Shown here in pieces: positions 18,644 to 26,856 of a stretch of 64,000 nt of DNA. Source of the DNA: Ignavibacteriaceae bacterium. GTDB taxonomy: Bacteria; Bacteroidota; Ignavibacteria; Ignavibacteriales; Ignavibacteriaceae. Location of the stretch: assembly GCA_008933765.1 (NCBI GenBank), contig WBUK01000012.1, forward strand, positions 62,001 through 126,000, read 5' to 3'. The notes beneath the pieces are model-generated. The model was not told where the DNA came from. It worked only from the letters and a program-made list of their open reading frames with translations, and did no database searches. A program made the translations under genes and the position numbers. How positions within the stretch are numbered: position 1 is the stretch's first letter; the number at the start of each line of letters is the position of its first letter.

Positions 18644-20701
18644 ATGAAATCACTCATCCGCCTTTTATCAGGTACCGTTTTGTTTTCTTTGTCGCTTTTT
18701 GCACAGGAAAACCCATCTTCAGGGCACGATCCACTCGTTGCCCCGGGAGATACGGCAAAAGTATCCGTTGACTCAACGAGATATCTGCCACGCGACATAA
18801 AAGACAGTGTTATCATAGATACTCTTGCACCACTTTATCAGTTGCCTATGTTGGGTGCTACATGGGAATTTTCGCAGGATGACCTCAAACTGATGAATTT
18901 CAGGAACGGGGCAACACTTCTGCAACACTTCCCCGTAGCATACAACAGAAGCATGGGGTTCCTCGGGCAACCCTCTGAAATGGTTTTCTACGGCGAAGGG
19001 AACGGAAAAATCTCGTTTTTAGAAGACGGAATTGAAATAAACAACGGCACCACGGGTTCGTTTTATTTCGATTACTTGCAGGAAGGCTACATCGATAAAA
19101 TTTCGCTTTACCCCTCGTACATGGGCTTTGTTTACGCGGCTACTCCAAAACAAATCACCCTTGGGGTTACCGGACGGGATTTTATTTCAGGCGCACCTTA
19201 CTCAAAAATTAAATATTTTGAAGGTCCCGCAGGCGAGGGCTATATCGATGTGCAGTATAACCAAACACTCAGCAATCGGTTCACTCTTTTTACGGAAGTG
19301 GCAAACAACAAGGTTAACGACGGCTTCAGAAACAGCGACCTCTCTCTGTGGCGGGGTAAAGTTAAACTGAAATACATCATTTCAAACAAAATAAACCTGC
19401 TCGCCGGATATGATTATATTCAGCACGATGTGGGCTTAAACGGCGGCGTGGACTACGATTCCGCAAAAGTGCTCGCTGCCGGTGTGCCGGGCAAAACGGC
19501 AGATGATTTTCTCTACGACGATCGTGCCGCACCGGTGAAATATCTGAACAGATACCAAAAGAGCACTCAGAACAGGCTGCACTTCAAAGCTTTCGGCTCT
19601 TTGGGTACTTCAAGCTATTTCGAAGGTTCAGTTTACCACCTGACTGAACTGAGCGAATTCCGGCAGAATGAAACCGCTCCGGGAAACAGCCCTGACAAAA
19701 TCATGACCAACAACAGATATTCGATTACAGGCGCCTCGTTCAGATCCGCTTTCGCTACAAAACATTTTGACGCCGATTTGAACGCAAATTATTCCTCCCT
19801 TACCGTGACAAACTCATGGTTTGCAAACGATGAATGGACGGAAGAACTTTTCCCGCAGAAAAAAACATCTTTTTCAGTCGGTGGCACGATAACGGGTAAA
19901 CTTGCCGGATTTGAACTTTCCGGGTTCGGTAAATTTTTCATTTACAACAAAAATCATTATTCCGGAATTGGCGGTGAGGCGAAAGCCGCAATAACCGATG
20001 AGATAAATTTCCGCGCCGGTGTTGGTTATATTGAAAGCTTAAACATTGAAAGAAGTATTTTCGGCGGCGAGACAAAGAGTACAAAATTTGAAGCCGAGTT
20101 TACTGTTAAATCAGGTCCCGTTTATGTTTCGCTTCTGGGGTGGGCATCAAACGATGAATTTAACCAACTCAATTCTATCATTATACCGTTTGATTTGGAA
20201 ATTCTCTTAGGTTCTTATGTTAGTTTCCTCACTAACCCTGTAGAAATGCCTCAAAAGTTCTACTATGGTGTCGTGGGAAATGTTGCTTATTCAATCGGGA
20301 ATTTCACGGGATTTGTGAACGCACAGTACAACAAGCGAAAACTTGAAGGTTCAGGCAAAGACATGATCCCCGCAATAAACGGAAAAGCGGGGGTAACTTA
20401 TGCGAGTATCCTGTTCAACGAGGCGCTTAACCTGCGAACAACGCTTTCTTTCAGTTTCCGAAGCTCTTCCGTGGCTATTGCGTACAATTTTATCTCGGAT
20501 CGTGTGCTTTACGAGCCATGGAAAGAGGATGTGCCGGCTTCCGGTCAGCTTGATTTCTTCTTAGCGGGCACGATACAGAAAGTTGCAACTGTTTTTGTAG
20601 CTTTTGAGAATCTGCTTGGCGCAAAATATTATCTTGTGCCATATTACCCCGTTCTGCCGAGGAACTTCAGGTTCGGAATTAACTGGGAGTTTTTGAATTA
20701 A
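18644..20701 (+). CDS. Outer-membrane beta-barrel protein, TonB-receptor-like
   Basis: 685 residues with a signal peptide (1-21, ending LSLFAQ). Residues 70-150 resemble a TonB-receptor plug (ATLLQHFP, GKISFLEDGIEINNG, EGYIDKISLYP). The rest is a run of alternating amphipathic beta strands with aromatic girdles, ending FRFGINWEFLN. No TonB box is obvious after the signal peptide. It may be a receptor or a large porin; ligand unknown. A shared upstream region of 49 bp separates it from the divergent methyltransferase gene. Confidence 0.75.
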   Translation: MKSLIRLLSGTVLFSLSLFAQENPSSGHDPLVAPGDTAKVSVDSTRYLPRDIKDSVIIDTLAPLYQLPMLGATWEFSQDDLKLMNFRNGATLLQHFPVAYNRSMGFLGQPSEMVFYGEGNGKISFLEDGIEINNGTTGSFYFDYLQEGYIDKISLYPSYMGFVYAATPKQITLGVTGRDFISGAPYSKIKYFEGPAGEGYIDVQYNQTLSNRFTLFTEVANNKVNDGFRNSDLSLWRGKVKLKYIISNKINLLAGYDYIQHDVGLNGGVDYDSAKVLAAGVPGKTADDFLYDDRAAPVKYLNRYQKSTQNRLHFKAFGSLGTSSYFEGSVYHLTELSEFRQNETAPGNSPDKIMTNNRYSITGASFRSAFATKHFDADLNANYSSLTVTNSWFANDEWTEELFPQKKTSFSVGGTITGKLAGFELSGFGKFFIYNKNHYSGIGGEAKAAITDEINFRAGVGYIESLNIERSIFGGETKSTKFEAEFTVKSGPVYVSLLGWASNDEFNQLNSIIIPFDLEILLGSYVSFLTNPVEMPQKFYYGVVGNVAYSIGNFTGFVNAQYNKRKLEGSGKDMIPAINGKAGVTYASILFNEALNLRTTLSFSFRSSSVAIAYNFISDRVLYEPWKEDVPASGQLDFFLAGTIQKVATVFVAFENLLGAKYYLVPYYPVLPRNFRFGINWEFLN

Positions 20702-20774
20702 CCGGAAGTTTTTGGGATTAGTTACCGAAAAAATTAATTATTTTGCCGGTTAAATTATTTTGAATTAGTCGCCT

Positions 20775-21329
20775 ATGGAATTTCTTTTTGAGACAGATAA
20801 AGCCATTTTCTTTTTCTTCAACCACACGCTTTCGTGCGGTGCGCTCGACCGTTTTTTCACAATTTTAACGGATGTGAACAGCTGGTTTATAACATATATT
20901 CTGTTGGTGGGGATTTTGCTTACTTACGGCGGAAAGCGGGGGCGAATTGCAGTAGTAATGGTAATTTTATTAGTTTTTGTGTGCGACCAATTCGGTGCGA
21001 GGTTTTTAAAGGAATGGGTTGCCCGCCCTCGTCCTTTTGATTTCCTCACCGATGTTTACTTGCCGGCCGGAAAAGCAGGCGCATATTCATTCCCCTCGAA
21101 CCACGCTTTGAACAATTTTGCCGTGGCGGTCTTTTTTTCGATCTTATATCCGAAATTTAAATGGATTCTTTACACCGTTGCCGCTTTAATAGCGCTCTCC
21201 CGTTTATATGTCGGTGTGCACTATCCGTCGGATGTGCTGGCGGGAGCACTTATCGGCTCAGCAATCGGATATGGTTTTGCCCGCCTTCAAATCCTGTTTG
21301 AAAGAAAGCAGGGGTTTCTGCCGGCTTAG
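20775..21329 (+). CDS. PAP2 superfamily membrane phosphatase
   Basis: 184 residues with about six membrane spans. The three PAP2 motifs are present: KEWVARPRP (79-87), PSNH (107-110, Asn replacing the usual Gly of PSGH) and SRLYVGVHYPSD (142-153) with the catalytic His and Asp. Members dephosphorylate undecaprenyl pyrophosphate or phosphatidic acid or phosphatidylglycerol phosphate at the membrane. It follows the barrel protein after 73 bp. The 3' end with its stop codon is repeated 64 bp downstream. Confidence 0.88.
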   Translation: MEFLFETDKAIFFFFNHTLSCGALDRFFTILTDVNSWFITYILLVGILLTYGGKRGRIAVVMVILLVFVCDQFGARFLKEWVARPRPFDFLTDVYLPAGKAGAYSFPSNHALNNFAVAVFFSILYPKFKWILYTVAALIALSRLYVGVHYPSDVLAGALIGSAIGYGFARLQILFERKQGFLPA

Positions 21330-21394
21330 TTAATCAGTAATGACGCTTTAGTGAATATTAATTCAGGTACGAACACAAAGTTCTGCCGGCTTAG
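21317..21394. repeat. Direct repeat TTCTGCCGGCTTAG x2, 64-bp spacing
   Basis: Copies at 21317-21330 and 21381-21394. The first contains the PAP2 gene stop codon, the second lies in the 70-bp gap before the convergent repeat-protein gene. Short, but it follows the same scheme as the other stop-codon repeats. Confidence 0.6.
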
Positions 21395-21399
21395 ATTAA

Positions 21400-21738
21400 C
21401 TAATACATCAGGTGCATTTTATCCCGGTTTCTCCAGCCGGCCTGTGACTCATAATTCACAAAGTAAACTTTCAGGTCCGCCTGGCTTTCATAGTCAACGA
21501 AGTAAATTTTAACATCCGCTTGCGATTCATATTTGACGAAGTACCACTTCCCGTCATTTTTTCCGGCTTGGCTTTCATATTTAACTTTGTAAACTTTCAG
21601 ATCCGCCTGCGATTCATATTTCACGACATACACTTTCACATCGGCTTGGCTTGAATACTTAACGGAATACACCTTTTGTGCGTTGGCAGTGAACGCAAAT
21701 AAGAAGAGAGCTGTTGCGAAGAATGCAAATTTTTTCAT
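21400..21738 (-). CDS. Small secreted protein of six YxSQA repeats (DUF6150-like)
   Basis: 112 residues. Signal peptide 1-20 (FLFAFTANAQ). The mature part is almost wholly six units of 13-16 residues with the pattern VYxVxYxSQADxK; the third and sixth end SQAG. Alternating hydrophobic positions predict short beta strands. I recall a Bacteroidota family of this kind (DUF6150, also called Septknot), function unknown to me; this name is from memory. A strong ribosome site (GGAGGAAAC) precedes the ATG and two Bacteroidota-type promoter boxes lie upstream, so it is probably well expressed. Not in an operon. Confidence 0.8.
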   Translation of the reverse strand: MKKFAFFATALFLFAFTANAQKVYSVKYSSQADVKVYVVKYESQADLKVYKVKYESQAGKNDGKWYFVKYESQADVKIYFVDYESQADLKVYFVNYESQAGWRNRDKMHLMY

Positions 21739-21770
21739 GTTTCCTCCGGTTAATTCATTTTCTTGTTGTA

Positions 21771-21819
21771 CAAAAATAAGTTTTTCTGCAAATATAAGTT
21801 TTAATGCAATTTAATCCAA
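21771..21819 (-). promoter_or_regulatory. Bacteroidota-type promoter region of the YxSQA repeat protein
   Basis: On the minus strand a TTG (21817-21819) is followed after 20 nt by TATATTTG (21789-21796), and a second box TATTTTTG lies at 21771-21778, 33 bp before the start codon. Both boxes match TAnnTTTG. Confidence 0.5.
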
Positions 21820-21919
21820 TCGAAGAATTGCGTATTGCGTCACACGGCTAAGTATTCACCCGGGAATCTGCCCGCAGATCAGACCTTTGGTGCAAAGCAG
21901 TGCTACCGTATCTTACCCC

Positions 21920-22840
21920 TTAATCATTCAACCCGGAAATGGGTAAAACGCCTGTAAGTTCCTCCTCCGTTACGGGTATTGTGCCCGGATCAGTAAGCAA
22001 TTTCAGGTTTCCCTCGCACGCCTTAGTTCGTTTATCAAGTGGGTGGTTAAAAACAAAAAGCTTCCGCCCCTGTTGACGGGCATATTTTGCTGTGAACATC
22101 GTGCCGCTTTTAAGGTCGGTTTCAATCACAAAAGTGGCGGAAGTGGCGCCGGTTTGAAGCCTGTTCCTTCTTTTAAATAGATCGGAAGCCATTTTTGTTC
22201 CCACCGGATACTCTGTAGCTACACATCCGCCTGTTTCAACAATTTCCTGAGCAAGTGCCGAGTTTTCGGGCGGGTAAATCATATCCAACCCGTGTGCGAG
22301 AAAAGCCACAGTTCGCCCCCGTGCAGCGATGCACCCCCGGTGAGCCGCAGTATCGCACCCTCGGGCTAACCCACTTACCACTGTTCTGTCACAATTTGCC
22401 GGCACCTCACCGGCTATATAAGCGATACCCGCACCATATTCCGTGGGTTCACGCGTGCCGACAACGGCGACACTTCGCCCCGAGTTCAAAACCGACAAAT
22501 CGCCAAAATAATAAAGAATCAAAGGCGGATCGGAAATCTCTTTAAGCGCAACAGGATATTCCGGATCCCAGATTGTTGCAACTGAAGCGCCTGACTCAAG
22601 ATGCCTGCCGATAATTTCCTCCCCTTTTGCAATGGCATTTCCGATTTCGCCGGGGGTTGGTTGGAAGCCCGGCAGGTGTTCCCTGATTAAATCCTTAAAT
22701 TCGCTTTCACTTTCAATCAGGTGAATTTGTTCGGAAAGAGCAATTTTAGCGGCAGTTGAACGCTCTAAATCCTTTAAAAACGGAAGGGAAAGCCCCAAAG
22801 GGGGAAGGCACAAATCTTCAATCCGGCGGGTTATTTCCAT
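21920..22840 (-). CDS. dprA: DNA-processing protein DprA
   Basis: 306 residues. DprA loads RecA on incoming single-stranded DNA during natural transformation. The Rossmann-like domain shows WDPEYPVAL (91-99), VVGTREPTEYG (126-136), VSGLARGCDTAAH (155-167), GLDMIYPPEN and the RRNRL segment of the usual P-x-RNR-I motif. Gly-Ile-Asp of the family is Gly-Cys-Asp here. The chain stops soon after the Rossmann domain, so the C-terminal winged-helix domain of longer DprAs is absent or very short. No competence genes nearby. Confidence 0.88.
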   Translation of the reverse strand: MEITRRIEDLCLPPLGLSLPFLKDLERSTAAKIALSEQIHLIESESEFKDLIREHLPGFQPTPGEIGNAIAKGEEIIGRHLESGASVATIWDPEYPVALKEISDPPLILYYFGDLSVLNSGRSVAVVGTREPTEYGAGIAYIAGEVPANCDRTVVSGLARGCDTAAHRGCIAARGRTVAFLAHGLDMIYPPENSALAQEIVETGGCVATEYPVGTKMASDLFKRRNRLQTGATSATFVIETDLKSGTMFTAKYARQQGRKLFVFNHPLDKRTKACEGNLKLLTDPGTIPVTEEELTGVLPISGLND

Positions 22841-23338
22841 TCAATTCTTTCGTGTTGTTTTTTTATTCTGCTGTCTAAGATAATTATGCTTTTCTGAAAA
22901 ATTTATGGTTTTAGTTACGCTTCAGCTGCAAGTTCATATTTCTGATTACATTTTCCGTAAAAATGCTAAGTATTGATTAATTGCTAAGTATTGATTGTTA
23001 TCCTCCAAAAATGATTAATTCTGATTTCGTTCCTTAAAATGCGCTGTTTTGAGAACTACCGTTCAGCTCAACGGTCAGGATAGCAACTTTCACCGGGCCC
23101 GTAAACAATACAGTAAAAATTTCAATTTACTCTGTAAATAACGAAAAAAAAGGCTTCGTATTAGTGGGAATTAAACCGTTAAAATAATTCCAATCGAAAT
23201 TTAACCAATTTCGGAGTGCAACGAGCGTTTTAATCACCATTTCTTTGCTCTTAAAATTATTTTAAACGAAATTTAACCAATTAAGGACAAAATTAAGTAA
23301 ATTTAAAGTCGCTTTTTATTTATTTGATACTTGATTTT
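22841..23338. other. 498-bp AT-rich intergenic region upstream of uvrA
   Basis: Divergent promoter region of dprA and uvrA. It holds GCTAAGTATTGATT twice within 40 bp (near 22964 and 22982) and a 32-bp imperfect repeat at 23179-23210 and 23251-23282, 72 bp apart (ending CGAAATTTAACCAATT in both). No ORF here looks coding and no LexA-type operator was recognised. Confidence 0.7.
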
Positions 23339-26300
23339 ATGAAGACCCACGAGAAGGCACTCGAAAAGCCCAACGAGCGCAAAGCACGGAACATAGTAGT
23401 AAAAGGTGCACGAGAGCATAACTTAAAGAACATCGATCTTGAAATACCATCGGGCAAGTTGGTGGTTTTCACCGGGGTGAGTGGCTCGGGTAAATCATCG
23501 TTAGTTTTCGATACGATTTACGCAGAAGGGCAACGGCGTTATGTCGAGTCACTCTCTTCATACGCACGCCAGTTCTTAGAGCGGATAAACAAGCCGGATG
23601 TTGACCTTATCACGGGTATCGCTCCGGCAATTTCGATAGAGCAGAAAACAATTTCGAAAAACAACCGCTCGACCGTCGGCACGACCACCGAAATTTACGA
23701 CTACCTCCGCCTTCTGTTCGCACGAATCGGAAAAACTATCTGCTTCGTCTGCGGAAAAGAAGTGAAGCGCGATTCCACCACCACCGTTATAGAATTTCTT
23801 GAAGAACAGGATGAGGGTGGGAAGTGGTACCTCGGGTTCCCCCTGCAGAAGCATGAAGGCAGAAGCCTCGCCGAAGAGATTGAAGTGGTAAAAAAACGGG
23901 GCTTTTTCAGAGTTTTCTTCGACGGCACCCTGCACGATTTGGGCGAAAACCCTACCCTGCCGGAAGATGTTAACCAAATAACCGTGATCGCAGAGCGATT
24001 CAGAATTCGCAGGGCTGAAATGCGTTCACGCCTCGCCGACTCTATCGAAATGTGCTTCAAGGAAGGGGAGCAACACCTTAGGGTTATACAATCGGTTGAT
24101 ATTTCTGAGGGTGAGCCGGCAAATCTTTCCGGTAACGATACTTCTGAGTCAGCCAAGGTAAACACTACAAAGAGCAAAAGGCAAACGGGGGAAAAAATTT
24201 CAGCAGAACAAAGCCCCCGGACAGCAAGCGGCACAGAAGCCAGCGGCAAAGTAGAAACTGCAAAAATTACGAAATACCCGAAAGAAACCCCCGCAACCGC
24301 CGAAAAAAATTGGATAATGGCGAGCGACGGGAAAAGCGCTTACAGCATAAGAGATTTTAATCAGTTTTACGAATGCTGCGGAATAAGATACGAAGAACCT
24401 GAACCGAGATTCTTTTCTTTCAACAATCCGTTTGGTGCATGCCCCGTCTGCCAGGGGTTCTCAAAAATGTACGGTATAGACATGAATCTCGTTGTTCCGA
24501 ACGACAACCTTTCAATCGTGAACAACGCAATTGCCCCGTGGAAGAGTCTTAAATACAGCATCTACAACCGAGCACTGATTAACGCAGCAAAGAAATATTC
24601 AATTCCCATAAACGAACCGTTCAGATACCTGACAGAAGATCAGGTGAATCTTATTATTAACGGCGCACCTGAATTTACGGGGCTGAAAGCTTTCTTTGAT
24701 GAGATCGAGCAGAATAACTATAAAATGTCGAACCGGATTTTCTTGGCAAGGTACCGCGGTTACACCGATTGCACAGCCTGCAAGGGCACAAGGTTACGCC
24801 GTGAAGCGCTTCAGGTGAAAATTGACGGCAAATCGATTCACGATGTGGTTACAATGCCAATTGCCAAAACCCTGAAATTCTTCGAAGAATTAGAACTGAC
24901 CGAATATGAAAGAACAATAGCCGAACGAATCCTGAAAGAGCTTACCAAGCGACTTGGCTTTCTTAATGATGTGGGGCTTGACTATCTGACGCTCGACCGC
25001 GTCAGCAGCACACTTTCAGGGGGGGAATCGCAGCGGATCAACTTAGCAACCGCGCTTGGATCAGCGTTGGTGGGTACCCTCTATGTTTTGGATGAGCCGT
25101 CGATTGGGCTTCACCCCCGAGACAATTCGAAACTTATTAAAATTTTGAAAAACCTGAGGGATATTGGCAACTCGGTGCTCGTTGTGGAACATGACCCTGA
25201 AATGATGGAAAATGCGGATATTCTGATTGATATGGGCCCCCGTGCCGGCAATAACGGCGGTACGATAGTGGCGCAGGGTTCGTTTAAAGAGGTTAAAAAC
25301 GACCCCCGCTCGCTGACGGGGCAGTATCTCTCGGGCGCTAAAAGTATCCCTCTCCCGGAAAAAAGAAACTTAGAAAAAACGCCGCAAATTTCCGTTAAAG
25401 GCGCACGCGCTAATAATTTAAAGAATATCGATGTTGATGTCCCGCTCGGTAAGTTTGTGGTGGTTACCGGCGTAAGCGGCTCAGGAAAGAGCACTTTGGT
25501 GCACGACATAATTTACGATAACATCGCACGCAATTTGGGAAACGGCGTTACTAACCCCGGAAAGTGCGACTCAATCACGGGTGAGATGTACCTTGACTCC
25601 ATCGAAATTGTTGACCAGTCACCAATCGGTAAATCCCCCCGTTCCAACCCTGCGAGCTATGTAAAAGCGTTCGAGTATATCCGCGAGGCGTTTGCGGGCA
25701 CTCATCAGGCGAAGCAAAAAGGCTTTTCGCCCGGTTATTTTTCTTTCAATATACCCGGCGGGCGGTGCGATACCTGCCAGGGCGAGGGTTTCATTAAGGT
25801 GGAAATGCAGTTCCTTGCCGACATCTACTTAGAATGCGAAGAGTGCAAAGGAACACGCTACAAAAAAGAGATTCGTGATGTAACCCTTAGAGGCAAAAAT
25901 CTTGTGGAAGTGTTGGATATGACGGTTGCTGAAGCATTAGCGCACTTTGAAGGATACACGAAAATCACGAAACCGTTGCAGGTGCTCGCCGATGTCGGTT
26001 TGGATTACATGAAGCTTGGTCAGCCTGCAAACACACTCTCCGGTGGCGAGGCGCAAAGAATTAAACTGGCACTGCACCTGAGCCAAAGGAAAGACAACAA
26101 GCACACACTCTTTATTTTTGACGAACCGACAACGGGGCTGCACTTCGATGATATTTCTAAACTGCTGAAATCTTTCGATATGTTGATTAAAAACAATAAT
26201 TCGGTGTTGATTATAGAGCATAACCTCGATGTTATTAAATGCGCTGACCATATAATCGATCTTGGTCCCGAAGCGGGCGACAAGGGCGGTTACATCGTTG

Positions 26301-26401
26301 GCACGGGCACACCGGAAGAGATTGCCGAAAACCCCGACTCATGGACGGGCAAATACCTCAAGCCACTGCTTGAGCACTCCGAGTGGGAGCAGGTGAACTG
26401 A
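23339..26401 (+). CDS. uvrA: Excinuclease ABC subunit A with an extra 65-residue insert
   Basis: 1020 residues, against about 930-950 for the family. UvrA dimers scan DNA for bulky damage and load UvrB. Two ABC ATPase halves are intact: Walker A GVSGSGKSS (46-54) and GVSGSGKST, signatures LSGGESQRINLA and LSGGEAQRIKLA, Walker B VLDEPSIGLHP and IFDEPTTGLHF; zinc-finger segments GACPVCQGF and CDTCQGEGF are present. The surplus is a Ser/Thr/Lys/Glu low-complexity insert at about 257-322, before the first zinc-finger region. I start at the ATG at 23339; an upstream TTG at 23324 is also in frame. The last codons and stop are repeated exactly 72 bp downstream. Confidence 0.95.
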   Translation: MKTHEKALEKPNERKARNIVVKGAREHNLKNIDLEIPSGKLVVFTGVSGSGKSSLVFDTIYAEGQRRYVESLSSYARQFLERINKPDVDLITGIAPAISIEQKTISKNNRSTVGTTTEIYDYLRLLFARIGKTICFVCGKEVKRDSTTTVIEFLEEQDEGGKWYLGFPLQKHEGRSLAEEIEVVKKRGFFRVFFDGTLHDLGENPTLPEDVNQITVIAERFRIRRAEMRSRLADSIEMCFKEGEQHLRVIQSVDISEGEPANLSGNDTSESAKVNTTKSKRQTGEKISAEQSPRTASGTEASGKVETAKITKYPKETPATAEKNWIMASDGKSAYSIRDFNQFYECCGIRYEEPEPRFFSFNNPFGACPVCQGFSKMYGIDMNLVVPNDNLSIVNNAIAPWKSLKYSIYNRALINAAKKYSIPINEPFRYLTEDQVNLIINGAPEFTGLKAFFDEIEQNNYKMSNRIFLARYRGYTDCTACKGTRLRREALQVKIDGKSIHDVVTMPIAKTLKFFEELELTEYERTIAERILKELTKRLGFLNDVGLDYLTLDRVSSTLSGGESQRINLATALGSALVGTLYVLDEPSIGLHPRDNSKLIKILKNLRDIGNSVLVVEHDPEMMENADILIDMGPRAGNNGGTIVAQGSFKEVKNDPRSLTGQYLSGAKSIPLPEKRNLEKTPQISVKGARANNLKNIDVDVPLGKFVVVTGVSGSGKSTLVHDIIYDNIARNLGNGVTNPGKCDSITGEMYLDSIEIVDQSPIGKSPRSNPASYVKAFEYIREAFAGTHQAKQKGFSPGYFSFNIPGGRCDTCQGEGFIKVEMQFLADIYLECEECKGTRYKKEIRDVTLRGKNLVEVLDMTVAEALAHFEGYTKITKPLQVLADVGLDYMKLGQPANTLSGGEAQRIKLALHLSQRKDNKHTLFIFDEPTTGLHFDDISKLLKSFDMLIKNNNSVLIIEHNLDVIKCADHIIDLGPEAGDKGGYIVGTGTPEEIAENPDSWTGKYLKPLLEHSEWEQVN

Positions 26402-26484
26402 GTGCGCATGCATCAACTTTGCAACAAACGCGGCTACACGGTGTATAGCTCCGAGTGGGAGCAGGTGAACTGAGTGCGCATGCA
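26377..26484. repeat. 36-bp perfect direct repeat, 72-bp spacing, over the uvrA stop
   Basis: 26377-26412 and 26449-26484 are identical (starting CTCCGAGTGGGAGCAGGTGA). The first copy holds the last uvrA codons and TGA. The bases after each copy (TCAACTT...AACA) are also similar, pointing to a decayed tandem duplication. It looks like a two-repeat CRISPR but the repeat is coding sequence. Confidence 0.9.
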
Positions 26485-26856
26485 CCTTTCAACTTCGGAA
26501 CACCCCCGACACCGAGCAACGGAAAATAAACCAATCTAATCGCTTAGCAACAAATTAATTGAGGAGGAATGCAGTTTCCCTCTTTCCGTAAATAACCACG
26601 CGGCTTTAACCCTGCCAAAAAAAATTTCACATAAAAAGAGAAAGGTTGAAAGTTCACAAAGAATTATTATTTTTGCAGTTAATAACGGTAAAAGAGTTAT
26701 AGTTAAATTCCTGTGCACTGCAGGTGCACCACACTGCAGGTGGTTCAGTCACTTTTAAAAACAGTGGGCAAATAAATATGCGCTTGGATGCCTTAGTTTT
26801 GTAAAAACAGGACAAATAACCGTACTTAAAAATTCTAAACACAACCGGAGTTAAAA
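26402..26856. other. 455-bp intergenic region after uvrA
   Basis: Contains the second copy of the 72-bp-spaced repeat, then unremarkable AT-rich sequence with a GCAGGTGCACCACACTGCAGG tract near 26720 and the promoter at 26646. Short reading frames here lack coding character. Confidence 0.6.
26646..26675 (+). promoter_or_regulatory. Bacteroidota-type promoter (TTG-19-TATTTTTG)
   Basis: TTG at 26646-26648, 19-nt spacer, TATTTTTG at 26668-26675: the spacing and both boxes fit the Bacteroidota housekeeping sigma factor. It would give a leader of roughly 175 nt for the FG-GAP protein gene. Confidence 0.5.

Noticed and set aside
20691..20768. TTTTGAATTA repeated 67 bp downstream at the barrel-protein stop
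   Set aside because: Only ten AT-rich bases match, which is too weak to count with the other stop-codon duplications.
26377..26484. Two 36-bp perfect repeats with a 36-bp spacer, looking like a minimal CRISPR
   Set aside because: The repeat is the coding end of uvrA, occurs only twice, the spacer resembles the flank of the second copy, and no cas gene is present.
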